DNA of 55,992 nucleotides, taken from the NCBI GenBank assembly GCA_945868725.1, contig CAMBMU010000006.1, forward strand, positions 1-55,992, given 5' to 3'. The notes below the pieces were generated by a model. That model worked only from the letters and a program-made list of their open reading frames with translations, was not told the DNA's origin and made no database searches. Source of the stretch: Spirosoma fluviale (GTDB lineage Bacteria > Bacteroidota > Bacteroidia > Cytophagales > Cyclobacteriaceae). Positions 1-9,122 of the stretch are shown here, one piece after another (positions within the stretch are counted from its first letter, which is position 1; each line of letters starts with the position of its first letter). Position numbers and translations under genes: made by a program.

Positions 1-156
1 AAAAATACCATTGGTGCAAAGAAGTTTGTATCCCTGCCCAAATTCCAAGTATATTGATTGCTTAAGTTAATCCCTCAAGGAAAGAACTACGCTGCTAAAG
101 ACAGGGCAGTTCTCTCCTGCTTGGAACTCATTTCAAACCCATCTTTCTATTCGCAT
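1..156. other. left window edge, no gene seen
   Basis: No convincing coding region was found in this stretch. The reading frame of the next gene stays open back to a TTG at 58, but residues coded before the ATG at 157 are not signal-peptide-like, so I treat this as the 5' flank. It should hold the promoter of the gamma-glutamyltransferase-like gene, but I could not pick out a clear box. Confidence 0.4.
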
Positions 157-2025
157 ATGAAAAAATTGGCGCTCTTCTTTTGTCTTTTAGTATCGTTTTC
201 AGCATTCTCCCAAGGACTACCTGGTTTAGGTGCTGGCACCACTCCTAACAATCGTCCCATTCTTCACGGTAAAAAATGGGTGGCCATCACTGGCAAGCCA
301 CTTGCGGCAACAGCTGGGGCCATGGTCTTTCAAAAAGGTGGCAATGCAGTAGATGCAGCCTGTGCCATGATCGCCGCCACATCCACCATGTGGGATGTGC
401 TTTCCTGGGGTGGAGAAACGCAGGCATTGATCTACAATCCAAACACCAAGAAAGTAATTGCCATCAATGCGATGGGTGTAGCCCCAACAGGTGCTACAGT
501 AGATTTTTACAAGAGTCAGGGAATGGATTACCCTCCGCAATTTGGTCCTTTAGCCGCCACTACCCCAGGTACCCCTGGAGGAATTATGACCATGCTGGCC
601 GAGTTTGGCACCCTAAGTTTGGAACAGGTACTCCAACCCGCCATGGACCTCGCCTTGGGCTATCCCATAGAAGCGCAAACTGCCAATGCCATCGAGAACA
701 ACAAGTCACGAATCAAAGAATGGCCTTATTCCAAGAAAGTATTCCTCCCCCACCTAGGTGAAAAAAGAGAGGCTCCAGAGGCAGGGGAAATCTTCATTCA
801 GCAGGATCTATACCAAATGCTACTCAAATTGGTAGAAACCGAACGTGCAGCATTGAAGGCTAAAAAATCACGGAAAGAAGCCATCTACGCGGCCTACGAT
901 CGCTTTTACAAAGGCGACATTGCCAAGGAAATTGTACGCGGCACACGGGAGCAAGGAGGATTATTTACAGAATCGGATTTGGCCAACTGGAAGGTGAAAA
1001 TTGAAGAGCCCCTTCAGGTCAACTACAGGGGAATTGATGTGTACAAAATGCAGGAATGGACCCAAGGGCCCGCTTTGCTGCAGTCCTTAAATATCTTGGA
1101 GAATTTTGACCTCAAATCCATGGGCTACAACTCCACACCCTACATTCATACCGTCTACCAGGCCATGAGCCTTGCCTTTGCGGATCGGGATTTTTACTAC
1201 GGTGATCCGGCTTTTATCAAATCGCCGATGAAAGGCCTGCTCTCCAAAGAATATGCGAAAGAAAGAGCCAAGTTGATCGGTTCTATCAACAACCCTACAA
1301 TCGGTGCAGGTGATCCTTATCCATTTCAAGGTGGAAGCAATCCCTACCTAAACCTATTGAACAAAAACAAGGAGAAAATTGCAGCGCTTAGCCCTGCTGA
1401 AATTTCAAACCAAGTAGACGCTAAATTTTTGGCTGATTTCCAGAGTGGCACTACCTCGGTGGAGACAGCTGATGCGGAAGGTTGGGTAGTCTCTGTCACC
1501 CCCTCAGGAGGATGGATACCCGCCGTGATTGCAGGAAATACAGGTGTTGGGCTCTCCCAGCGGATGCAAAGCTTTGTCTTGGATGAAAATCTCAATCCCT
1601 ACAACTTACCTGAACCTGGAAAACGACCACGCGTAACCCTTACTCCTAGCATGGCCTTGAAGGAGGGCAAGCCCTACCTTGCCTTTGCAGTGCAGGGAGG
1701 CGATTCACAAGATCAAAACTTGTTGCAATTCTTTTTGAATGTGGTAGAATTTGACATGAATGTGCAGGAAGCGGTAGAAGCACCAAACTTCAACTCTTAC
1801 CAGATGCAAAGTAGTTTTGGAGATCATGAAATTCGACCTGGAGCGATTACGCTCCGGGAAGATACCCCAGAATGGATAAGACGAGATCTGCTCAAACGAG
1901 GCTATAACATGGAGTTTTGGAACAAAACTTCTGGTCCTCTAACCGCAATCTGGATTGATTGGAAGCATGGCAGCTTCTGGGGTGGCGCAAGTAATTATGG
2001 CGACGATTACGGTATCGCTTGGTAA
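157..2025 (+). CDS. secreted gamma-glutamyltransferase-like N-terminal nucleophile hydrolase
   Basis: This is a 622-aa enzyme of the gamma-glutamyltranspeptidase family, whose members cleave themselves and then use the new N-terminal threonine to hydrolyse or transfer gamma-glutamyl groups. The ATG at 157 is preferred over the TTG at 58 because it opens directly into a signal peptide (MKKLALFFCLLVSFSAFSQ), so the enzyme should act in the periplasm or outside. The likely nucleophile is T432 in SGTTSVETADAEGW. The usual TTH motif has become TTS, and the SSMSP and GSPGG motifs are replaced by TPSMAL and QGGDSQDQ. These changes match the GGT-like/YwrD and acylase branch better than classical GGT, so the true substrate is open. 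It converges on the phosphoesterase pair downstream. Confidence 0.85.
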   Translation: MKKLALFFCLLVSFSAFSQGLPGLGAGTTPNNRPILHGKKWVAITGKPLAATAGAMVFQKGGNAVDAACAMIAATSTMWDVLSWGGETQALIYNPNTKKVIAINAMGVAPTGATVDFYKSQGMDYPPQFGPLAATTPGTPGGIMTMLAEFGTLSLEQVLQPAMDLALGYPIEAQTANAIENNKSRIKEWPYSKKVFLPHLGEKREAPEAGEIFIQQDLYQMLLKLVETERAALKAKKSRKEAIYAAYDRFYKGDIAKEIVRGTREQGGLFTESDLANWKVKIEEPLQVNYRGIDVYKMQEWTQGPALLQSLNILENFDLKSMGYNSTPYIHTVYQAMSLAFADRDFYYGDPAFIKSPMKGLLSKEYAKERAKLIGSINNPTIGAGDPYPFQGGSNPYLNLLNKNKEKIAALSPAEISNQVDAKFLADFQSGTTSVETADAEGWVVSVTPSGGWIPAVIAGNTGVGLSQRMQSFVLDENLNPYNLPEPGKRPRVTLTPSMALKEGKPYLAFAVQGGDSQDQNLLQFFLNVVEFDMNVQEAVEAPNFNSYQMQSSFGDHEIRPGAITLREDTPEWIRRDLLKRGYNMEFWNKTSGPLTAIWIDWKHGSFWGGASNYGDDYGIAW

Positions 2026-2031
2026 AGAAAG

Positions 2032-2061
2032 ATACGAAGAGAACTTATATTCTCTTCGTAT
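2032..2061. terminator. perfect 12-bp stem between convergent genes
   Basis: ATACGAAGAGAA and its exact complement flank a six-base loop (CTTATA). The hairpin lies just after the stop at 2025 and overlaps the last bases of the minus-strand gene ending at 2045. On the minus strand it is followed by a T-rich run, so it probably ends that transcript and possibly both. Confidence 0.6.
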
Positions 2062-3535
2062 ACTTATTTCCAAATCGATCAACTACTTCAACCACTAGGT
2101 TTTCGGTTGAATTGGGTTGAAAGAAAAATAAGTGATCGGTCAATTGGGGCTCCACCCAAGCTCTTCTTGCAGGAAGGGTTGGACCAGTGTGCAATTCGAC
2201 ACTCCAAGGGTCTACCGTTACTATTTTTTTAGGCGCTCCCACCTTAATTCCATTTTCATACCAGGAGATTTCCCATTTGGGGTCGTAATTCCAGCAATTT
2301 ATGGAGAAATGATCCGGAAAATCAGTTTGATAGCCTTTGGGGTAAACACGGAATTGTTCGGTGATGTCCATGCCTGTTCCTTTGTATTTCCAACGGAGTT
2401 CAGAACCAGAAGCCTCATAGACTGCATATCCTGAGGGTGTACCATCGTGGCAAATTGGGCCTGACCACCAGGCACCACAAACCGTTCCGTGGCAGTGTTC
2501 GTAAATATTTCCCTGGATCATGTTGTCATTAAAATGAGTGTGACCCGAAAGAATATGTACCTGATATCCTTCCAACATTCGGTACAAATGTTCTCTATTG
2601 CTGACAGTTCCTCCAAGCGTATCATTTTTGGGATAGCGAGTTACTGCTCCAGTATAGGTTGGGATGTGGAGGGAAATGACCACCGTTCGACCCTTTTCCA
2701 CAAATGAAAGGTCCTGCTCCAACCAAGCCAATTGTTCCTCAGGCAAATGACCAATGTATTTTGTCCCTGCACCCAAATAGAATACATCATCCAACACCAC
2801 ATAGTGGATTTCTCCCCTATTCCAAGAATAATAGGTTGGGCCAAAATGTCCTTTGAAGGTAGTTCCAGTCCAGGCGTCCGACCGCACACCAAAATCCATG
2901 TCGTGATTGCCCATTACCTGAAAAAATGGAATATCATAGGATTGGATGGATTGGTTGTACTCCTTAAAAAGCTCCAGTTTATCAAAAACCAAATCCCCAC
3001 AACCAATACCGAAGGCATTGGGATCATTCAACGATTGAATTGTTTTAACGACGTCGGGTACAGACACAGTCAATAATTGATTGGCCTCGTACTCATTTTG
3101 AATTTGTGTATCCGATAAAAGCAAAAAATGGTGTGCCTCATCAGATGAGCCTGTTCTTACCAACTCAAAATTGAACGTAAGGTCCTTTCCCGTTTTTTCA
3201 ATTTGTTTAAAAATTGAGGATGAACCATTGGGCAATTTTTTGATTTCAAAGCCTGAGGGTTGGGAAACAAATACAAATTCACGGTCTGACCCTGAAATCA
3301 GTTCGTATTCACCATTCTCATTGGTTTTTACCACAACCCGACCATCAGACACCACCACATTAGAAATACCCTTACCACCAGAAAAAACTTTTCCGCGAAT
3401 GCGTATAGGGTAAAATCCAAGAAGGCCTGCTGCGGCTTGGTTTTTTTGAACTTCTCCTATGGCATCTTCACCAAGAGTAAAGTAAGCAGCTGTGGTTAAG
3501 CCTAAGCTTTTAATAAAATCTCTTCTTTTAAACAT
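2045..3535 (-). CDS. exported calcineurin-like metallophosphoesterase
   Basis: The 496-aa protein starts with a twin-arginine-like leader (KRRDFIKSLG) and then a beta-sandwich stretch (about 43-125) typical of MetallophosN-type phosphoesterases. The binuclear metal core follows: D142 in LLLSDTQIQ, D181 in GCGDLVFD, N210-H211 in MGNHDMD, H290 in SLHIPTY, and H332/H334 in SGHTHF. The C-terminal 110 residues form another small beta domain of MetallophosC type. Such proteins hydrolyse phosphate mono- or diesters outside the cytoplasm; the substrate cannot be told from sequence. It lies 7 bp after a PhoD-like phosphatase on the same strand, so the two are very likely co-transcribed as a phosphate-scavenging pair. 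Confidence 0.88.
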   Translation of the reverse strand: MFKRRDFIKSLGLTTAAYFTLGEDAIGEVQKNQAAAGLLGFYPIRIRGKVFSGGKGISNVVVSDGRVVVKTNENGEYELISGSDREFVFVSQPSGFEIKKLPNGSSSIFKQIEKTGKDLTFNFELVRTGSSDEAHHFLLLSDTQIQNEYEANQLLTVSVPDVVKTIQSLNDPNAFGIGCGDLVFDKLELFKEYNQSIQSYDIPFFQVMGNHDMDFGVRSDAWTGTTFKGHFGPTYYSWNRGEIHYVVLDDVFYLGAGTKYIGHLPEEQLAWLEQDLSFVEKGRTVVISLHIPTYTGAVTRYPKNDTLGGTVSNREHLYRMLEGYQVHILSGHTHFNDNMIQGNIYEHCHGTVCGAWWSGPICHDGTPSGYAVYEASGSELRWKYKGTGMDITEQFRVYPKGYQTDFPDHFSINCWNYDPKWEISWYENGIKVGAPKKIVTVDPWSVELHTGPTLPARRAWVEPQLTDHLFFFQPNSTENLVVEVVDRFGNKYTKRI

Positions 3536-3542
3536 GCGATGG

Positions 3543-4556
3543 TTAATTACTTGTTTTAGCTAATTGAATGATTTGTTTGGCATAGATGCTCCCATTTTCC
3601 CCTTTGATTTCAATTAGCACTTCATCCTTGGCCCAATCAAAACTTGCCAAGCCATAATTGAGCTTAGCAATCAAGTCACTCACCCGAAAGCTGTTTTTTT
3701 CTTCCGCAATCCCATTCCAGGTATGGGTAAGACCACTTGAAGTCACTTCAAAAAGTCCACCCGGAAACCGAGCATCTTCCAACTTCATGATCTCTGCAAT
3801 GTGGCGGTCTCCACTCATCAAAATAGGAGTTTGTACTCCGGATCGGGCAATTAGGTCTAGCAATTTTTCTCTATCCTTGGGAAAATTTGCCCATTTTTCA
3901 TAAGCATGCTCCGTAGGCAAGAATTGAATTCCAGATACGATAAAGTTGACCCGAGCGGTACTCGTCTTTAGTTCATTTTCGAGCCATTTCCATTGAGCAT
4001 CTCCCAAAATCTGCCCTGTAGAATTGATTTGATAGACTCGATCTACTCGTGTAAGCGTATCTCTAAAATAGCGGCCATCAAGCAAAATCACTTTTACTTG
4101 TTGATTCCCTTCCCCATAGGTATGGGAAGCATAGCCTCCCTCCTGCTTCCGTTCGGGTGCATCAGCAGGAACCGCCAAAAAATCAAACATTACATCTCGC
4201 GAAGCTTTTTTCTGGGCAAAGTGCTTGCCTCCATCGTTGATGCCATAATCGTGATCATCCCAAATACCAATCAATGGCGTGCTGGCTTTCAAAAGCTGGT
4301 AATCTGGATTGGCATTTTGTCGGCTATACTTGGCACGGAGGGTATCCATCACAGGTGAATCCCCATAGATATTGTCCCCCATCCAAATCCAAAGATCCGG
4401 TTTATCTGCTAAGATTGGCTTCCAAAGGGGTTGGGGGGCATCTTGGCGATTGCAGGAACCGAAGGCCATTCGGTCAATCTTCCTATTTTGACCCAGACTT
4501 ATAGTCGCTTGGGTCAAAAATAGAAGGCCTAGTACAAGGAGTCGAGGATTCTTCAT
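3543..4556 (-). CDS. PhoD-like alkaline phosphatase/phosphodiesterase
   Basis: The 337-aa protein has a signal peptide (1-22, ending near SLGQ) and the PhoD-family metal motifs: FGSCNRQ (32-38), MGDNIYGD (59-66), WDDHDYG (99-105) and SGDRHIAE near residue 250. PhoD enzymes are secreted phosphodiesterases/phosphomonoesterases that release phosphate from lipids, teichoic acids or nucleotides. The protein is shorter than Bacillus PhoD and matches the compact Bacteroidota form that lacks the long N-terminal domain. It is the first gene of a two-gene unit with the metallophosphoesterase downstream. No Pho-box-like repeat was visible upstream, so phosphate control is only a guess. Confidence 0.88.
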   Translation of the reverse strand: MKNPRLLVLGLLFLTQATISLGQNRKIDRMAFGSCNRQDAPQPLWKPILADKPDLWIWMGDNIYGDSPVMDTLRAKYSRQNANPDYQLLKASTPLIGIWDDHDYGINDGGKHFAQKKASRDVMFDFLAVPADAPERKQEGGYASHTYGEGNQQVKVILLDGRYFRDTLTRVDRVYQINSTGQILGDAQWKWLENELKTSTARVNFIVSGIQFLPTEHAYEKWANFPKDREKLLDLIARSGVQTPILMSGDRHIAEIMKLEDARFPGGLFEVTSSGLTHTWNGIAEEKNSFRVSDLIAKLNYGLASFDWAKDEVLIEIKGENGSIYAKQIIQLAKTSN

Positions 4557-4633
4557 TACTTGTTTTTTTAACTGTGTTAAAGCTAAGAAAACAAGGCAAT
4601 AAGGTTCAGTTTAGGCTGTTAAGAATTTATTAT

Positions 4634-5611
4634 TTAATCATCCCCCTTTTGAATTTCATCTCCAAAAATCTCCTTCACAACCCAGCCTTTACCCCAGTCC
4701 TCTTTTTCGGACTCCGTCCACAACTCGGGGAAAAAGATAACCTTCTGAAAGCGAGGAGGTAAGTACTTCTGCCAGTTGGTGCCCCCAGTAGCAGCAATAT
4801 CCACCGGATCTCGCTGCAAGTAGCGAACGGCAGACTTGTAATGCGCCAAAGGCCAAAATACATTTGCCTTGAGATCCACCTGACGCATAAATTCTTTGAG
4901 TTCAGCAGAGGGATTGGACTGCTCCAAGTATTTTTTCCAAAGGTTTTTTCCGCTGTATGCTTCAATCAACTCCATCAGGTGCTTTCCATATTTGGCCTCA
5001 AAACTCTTTAAGGTCAAGGTTTTTTGACCGGTAGCCAATTCGATGGCGCCTTGTTGCCAGTACAGGTTTTCAAAGAGCTCTTCTGCAGAAGAAGTAGCAC
5101 CAAACTGTGTGCGCTTAGCCACTGCCACCAGATTCCAAGCATCAGTAGACATCAGTTCAATCTCTCGAAACTGCGCACTTTGAAATCCGGAGGAAGGCAA
5201 AAGAGACATTCTAAATTTTAGAAATTGTTCTTTCTCCATCCCCTTCCACATCATGGCGAAGGAACTGATCAAATGATCAAAATACATCAGCACCCGCTCC
5301 AGTCGCGCTTTGAAAAATTCTTCGGAAAGGGGTTTCTGATCCGAGATTTGTTCTAATTCTGAGACAATAAGTTTGAAATAAAGCTCAGTAATTTGATGGT
5401 AGATAATGAAGATCTTCTCATCCTTAAAACTCGTCTTGGGCTGCTGCAAAGAAAGTAAGGTATCTAAATTGATGTACTCCCAGTAAGTAAGGTAATCTGC
5501 ATACAGCAAGCCTTCCAAGTAAGAAAGCATGTCTTGCCCTGAGGCCTTGAATTTTTCTTGAAGAAGGTCAATCTTGGCTAAAATCTTTGGGTCTATTTGG
5601 GAATCAGGCAT
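4634..5611 (-). CDS. kynA: tryptophan 2,3-dioxygenase
   Basis: This 325-aa heme enzyme opens the indole ring of L-tryptophan to N-formylkynurenine, the first step of the kynurenine route. The family signature is FIIYHQITELYFKLI, with the heme-ligand-type histidine in YHQITELYFK, and TGGTNWQKYLPP near the C-terminus corresponds to the TGGS substrate loop. The frame extends to a TTG at 5710, but the ATG at 5611 gives the normal family N-terminus. No other kynurenine gene (kynB, kynU) is in the window. It is head-to-head with glutaryl-CoA dehydrogenase across 118 bp, which places two enzymes of amino-acid breakdown under a shared control region. Confidence 0.85.
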   Translation of the reverse strand: MPDSQIDPKILAKIDLLQEKFKASGQDMLSYLEGLLYADYLTYWEYINLDTLLSLQQPKTSFKDEKIFIIYHQITELYFKLIVSELEQISDQKPLSEEFFKARLERVLMYFDHLISSFAMMWKGMEKEQFLKFRMSLLPSSGFQSAQFREIELMSTDAWNLVAVAKRTQFGATSSAEELFENLYWQQGAIELATGQKTLTLKSFEAKYGKHLMELIEAYSGKNLWKKYLEQSNPSAELKEFMRQVDLKANVFWPLAHYKSAVRYLQRDPVDIAATGGTNWQKYLPPRFQKVIFFPELWTESEKEDWGKGWVVKEIFGDEIQKGDD

Positions 5612-5729
5612 GCGTATTTTTTTTAAAAAGGTAGTTTTTTCAGCACCTTTCTGCTTAATTTCACAGCAGAATTGACGCACAAAAGCACAGGCAAATGTGA
5701 GCGATTCCAATTAATAAACCAAATAAACT

Positions 5730-6935
5730 ATGGAGACCCAAGCCATCCACAAATCACTAAAGCAAGACCAGTTTGACGGGGTAGATTTTTTGGATCTGGA
5801 TGACCTGTTGACTGAAGAGCAAAAGTTGATCCGCTCTTCCATCCGTGATTTTGTAAAAAAAGAAATTTCTCCTTACATCGAAGATTGGGCTCAAAAAGCT
5901 CATTTTCCCTATGAAATCGTCAAAAAATTTGGTGAGGTAGGTGCCTTCGGTCCCCAGCTCCCGGTCGAATACGGGTGCGGTGGTTTAGATTACATTTCCT
6001 ACGGCCTGATCATGCAAGAAATCGAGCGTGGGGATTCAGGCATGCGATCCACAGCCTCAGTCCAAGGATCCTTAGTGATGTACCCTATCTATAAATTTGG
6101 CACCGAGGAGCAGCGCAAAAAATTCTTGCCTCGACTCGCCTCTGGTGAACTTTTGGGCTGCTTTGGATTGACCGAGCCCGACCACGGTTCCAACCCGAGT
6201 GGTATGACCACGAACTACAAAGATATGGGAGACCACTACCTGCTCAATGGTGCTAAGATGTGGATCTCCAACTCCCCAAAAGCTGATATCGCAGTGGTAT
6301 GGGCCAAAAACGAAGAAGGAAGAATACATGGCCTAATTGTAGAACGCGGAATGGAAGGTTTTTCCACACCCGAAACGCACAACAAATGGTCCCTTCGGGC
6401 ATCATGTACCGGTGAATTGGTATTTGACAATGTAAAGGTTCCTAAAGAAAATCTATTGCCCAACAAATCCGGATTGGGAGCTCCCATGATGTGCCTCGAT
6501 TCTGCCCGTTTTGGCATTGCCTGGGGTGCTATCGGTGCTGCGATGGATTGCTACGAATCTGCACGGAGATATGCTGCCGAGCGAATTCAATTTGGAAAGC
6601 CAATTGCTGGATTCCAGTTGACACAGAAAAAATTAGCAGAAATGCTGACCGAAATCACCAAGGCGCAGCTTCTGGCCTGGAAAGTAGGTAAAATGATGAA
6701 TGAAGGCACTGCAAAGACAGTTCACATCTCCATGGCCAAAAGAAATAATGTGGAAATGGCGATTAACATTGCCCGCGAGGCACGCCAGATTCATGGGGGT
6801 ATGGGCATCACTGGAGAATATCCCATCATGAGACACATGATGAATTTGGAATCCGTGCTTACCTATGAGGGTACCCATGACATCCACCTGCTTATTTTAG
6901 GAAACGAGATTACAGGAATTCAAGCTTTCAAATAA
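5730..6935 (+). CDS. gcdH: glutaryl-CoA dehydrogenase (acyl-CoA dehydrogenase family)
   Basis: This 401-aa flavoenzyme oxidises and decarboxylates glutaryl-CoA to crotonyl-CoA in lysine and tryptophan degradation. It carries the GCDH-specific segment GMRSTASVQGSLVMYPIY with R106, which in characterised GCDHs binds the glutaryl carboxylate. It also has CFGLTEPDHGSNPSGM for FAD/substrate contact, and the catalytic-base glutamate E380 in LTYEGTHDIH. The combination of the arginine and the YEGT glutamate separates it from short-chain acyl-CoA dehydrogenases. It is divergent from kynA and ends at a strong hairpin. Confidence 0.92.
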   Translation: METQAIHKSLKQDQFDGVDFLDLDDLLTEEQKLIRSSIRDFVKKEISPYIEDWAQKAHFPYEIVKKFGEVGAFGPQLPVEYGCGGLDYISYGLIMQEIERGDSGMRSTASVQGSLVMYPIYKFGTEEQRKKFLPRLASGELLGCFGLTEPDHGSNPSGMTTNYKDMGDHYLLNGAKMWISNSPKADIAVVWAKNEEGRIHGLIVERGMEGFSTPETHNKWSLRASCTGELVFDNVKVPKENLLPNKSGLGAPMMCLDSARFGIAWGAIGAAMDCYESARRYAAERIQFGKPIAGFQLTQKKLAEMLTEITKAQLLAWKVGKMMNEGTAKTVHISMAKRNNVEMAINIAREARQIHGGMGITGEYPIMRHMMNLESVLTYEGTHDIHLLILGNEITGIQAFK

Positions 6936-6960
6936 GGAATCTGAATGAACAAATTGGTAT

Positions 6961-6995
6961 AAAAAGAGTGCCCCGAAAACGGGGTACTCTTTTTT
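6961..6995. terminator. bidirectional terminator between convergent genes
   Basis: AAAAAGAGTGCCCC and GGGGTACTCTTTTT form a 14-bp stem with one G-U pair and a loop of about seven bases. The A and T tracts on both sides allow it to work on both strands, for gcdH (+) and the nucleoside-hydrolase-like gene (-). Confidence 0.9.
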
Positions 6996-7878
6996 AGTCC
7001 CACTTACTCGGGTTTTCAAGAATCCCGCGTAGGTCCTGAATAGATGAATTCGACTTACCTGTGAGTAAATAGAGCAGCAATCCCACATCCCTAGGATTGA
7101 CTTCTTCGCCAGTTGTAGCAGCTTCAATACGACTGAAAAGCCATTGCCAAGATCCCTTTTCAAAAGGTTTCGGCTCCTTTTTCGAAGAATCATTTAACCA
7201 AGAATACGCGCTTAGAGGTCCCTTAAAATTTCCTTCACCTAATTCAGGTAAAGCGATCAATTCCAATCCTTTTCCTTGGTAACTTTCTCTAATCTTCTCC
7301 CAGGTCCAACCTTTATGCGTTTCCCCTTCCTCAGGGCTATCCGCATGCTGTTGATCCCAGATCGAATGAGAAATGATGCGAATATGCTTGAGCTTGGTGG
7401 AATCTGCCTCGCCTAAAGCTGTACCGATAATATCCATAGGACCAGCAACAAGAATTACCAATGGGTTTTTGGATGAACTTTTATTGATTTGAGAGGTAAT
7501 TTCGATGATTGCATAGTTTGGTGCATTGACCGCTTCGATAAACTTTGTCTTTTTAAAGCCAAAATTCCGAGCTCCCAAAAAAGCACTTTCGCGCATCTGT
7601 GCATCGGATCCTGCATGGCTTTTGTTTGAACCCCAAGTATGACTACTGAAAGCATAGACCACCACCTGATCTTGGATTTCCTTTGCTGCCAACACCGCCA
7701 AAGACAGTGGCGTTGCTGCCCAATCCCCCTTGTCGTGTTCATTTCCATCAGCAATCACTACGATTCGCTCACCTGAATAGGGAACATTCTGGGCCCAGCT
7801 ACCTGGGGAGAGTCCTGCCTGAAGACTTAAAACCAAACCTAAAGCAGTTGCTAATTTCGAAAATGGGTATGCACACAT
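6994..7878 (-). CDS. exported nucleoside-hydrolase-like domain protein
   Basis: The 294-aa protein has a signal peptide (about 1-29, cut after SWAQ). The mature part begins RIVVIADGNEHDKGDWAAT, an acidic segment placed like the calcium-binding DTDPGxDD loop of nucleoside hydrolases. Later it has PLVILVAGPMDIIGTAL and IRIISHSIWDQQHAD, resembling the Sde182-type nucleoside-hydrolase-like domain found in secreted proteins of marine polysaccharide degraders. The acidic loop is not the canonical one, so catalysis on nucleosides is doubtful and I claim only the fold. The gene is monocistronic, on the minus strand, and ends in the terminator it shares with gcdH. Confidence 0.55.
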   Translation of the reverse strand: MCAYPFSKLATALGLVLSLQAGLSPGSWAQNVPYSGERIVVIADGNEHDKGDWAATPLSLAVLAAKEIQDQVVVYAFSSHTWGSNKSHAGSDAQMRESAFLGARNFGFKKTKFIEAVNAPNYAIIEITSQINKSSSKNPLVILVAGPMDIIGTALGEADSTKLKHIRIISHSIWDQQHADSPEEGETHKGWTWEKIRESYQGKGLELIALPELGEGNFKGPLSAYSWLNDSSKKEPKPFEKGSWQWLFSRIEAATTGEEVNPRDVGLLLYLLTGKSNSSIQDLRGILENPSKWD

Positions 7879-7969
7879 TATGTTGTTAGTAAATTGGTAT
7901 TCAATGGGTTAATTTAATTTAAAAAAGTATTAGTTTAATCAAATAGATGGAAAATATTCAAAAGAACTA

Positions 7970-9052
7970 CTAGTCTATTCGACTTTTCAAAACTAGCAAC
8001 TGCACTGGATTAACCGGGTCATTTGAGAAAATGTAAATATTTCGCTGGTCAATTCCCTTCCGTCCAATGGGATTGAAAACCAAGTTCAATTCCATTTTTT
8101 CACCCGGTAACAGGGTAGTTTTTGGATACTCAATAACCAAACAAGCACAGTTCTCTTGAATTTCTCTGATTTCCAATTCCTCTTTTCCCAAATTGGTGAG
8201 CATAACTACCTGTCGCTGAACGGAATTGGCTGAAATCTCTCCCAAATCAATCGCCTTCTGTGCGAGGAATAGCTGCGGAACTTTCTCCAGATCACTTTTT
8301 GGGATCGGGGCAAAATAATCAAACAAATCAGCTAAAATCTCCACTTCAATCGCTGCCAATTTTCCCCAATTAAGTTGGATTTGATCGGATACTGCCCCTA
8401 GTTCAGGACGCAAGCTGGCCGAATAATCAATCTTCAACAATCCTCTTTCCTTTGGCCTCACCAATTCTTGTACCTGTTCCACCTGGATAAAATCAGGTGA
8501 CTTTACCTGTAAATTCTTCTTTTCCAAAGGCTCTGATCCGTAATTAAAGAATTCCAAAAACTTCACTTTGGGTTCGTTGTCAAATACATCCCCCATATTC
8601 ACCTTTTTCATTCGAAAGCCTAGCGGACCCAACTTCACAGGATAGTTGCGTTCTAGATCTGAAGGATAGGGAACTGCAATTCCTTCAATATAAAGGGAGT
8701 CCTGCACCTGCCCTTTGTTGCCCTTGACAAGCACTAACTTAGAGAAAAAACCAAAGGCAGAACTAGGATCAAAATCAACTAAAACCTTTCCAGACTGACC
8801 AATCTCTATAGAATCCTTGGAAAATTTCATCGTGGTACATCCACAATCAGCCAAGATTTCTTCAATAGCAAAAGCAGCTCCTTGACTTAGGGTATAGTCA
8901 AATGTGACAGATTGAATTCCCTGCTCCTGTAAAATAGTCCCCAAATCAATTCGGTTCACTTTCCATACTAACTTGGACAGACCTTGCTGCTGCCCATAGC
9001 TATGAAAACTTAAAAACCACACCGAAAAAAGTACTAAAAACAGCCGAATCAT
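7970..9052 (-). CDS. exported protein with two DUF1573 domains
   Basis: The 360-aa protein has a signal peptide (MIRLFLVLFSVWFLSFHSYG) and two DUF1573 immunoglobulin-like modules. The first, about 32-110, contains ADCGCTTMKF (C70, C72). The second, near the C-terminus, has LTNLGKEELEIREIQENCACL followed by a GEKMELNLVFNP strand. DUF1573 proteins are common, functionally unassigned envelope proteins of Bacteroidota. The cysteine pair at the same place in both modules may form a disulfide or bind metal. The ATG at 9052 is chosen over a TTG at 9067 because it starts the signal peptide. It is divergent from trpS across 70 bp. Confidence 0.82.
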   Translation of the reverse strand: MIRLFLVLFSVWFLSFHSYGQQQGLSKLVWKVNRIDLGTILQEQGIQSVTFDYTLSQGAAFAIEEILADCGCTTMKFSKDSIEIGQSGKVLVDFDPSSAFGFFSKLVLVKGNKGQVQDSLYIEGIAVPYPSDLERNYPVKLGPLGFRMKKVNMGDVFDNEPKVKFLEFFNYGSEPLEKKNLQVKSPDFIQVEQVQELVRPKERGLLKIDYSASLRPELGAVSDQIQLNWGKLAAIEVEILADLFDYFAPIPKSDLEKVPQLFLAQKAIDLGEISANSVQRQVVMLTNLGKEELEIREIQENCACLVIEYPKTTLLPGEKMELNLVFNPIGRKGIDQRNIYIFSNDPVNPVQLLVLKSRID

Positions 9053-9122
9053 GCCTGCAAGTAACAAAAAAATATGGCAGTTATGTAGCCTGATTTAGTT
9101 AATTTGCATCAAAATTGACCCA

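Noticed and set aside
58-156. Extended N-terminus of the GGT-like gene from a TTG at 58
   Set aside because: The extra 33 residues are not signal-like, and the ATG at 157 begins a clear signal peptide.
2132-2434. Plus-strand frame opposite the metallophosphoesterase gene
   Set aside because: It lies wholly within a well-supported minus-strand gene and has no protein-like features; other antisense frames in the window were dropped for the same reason.
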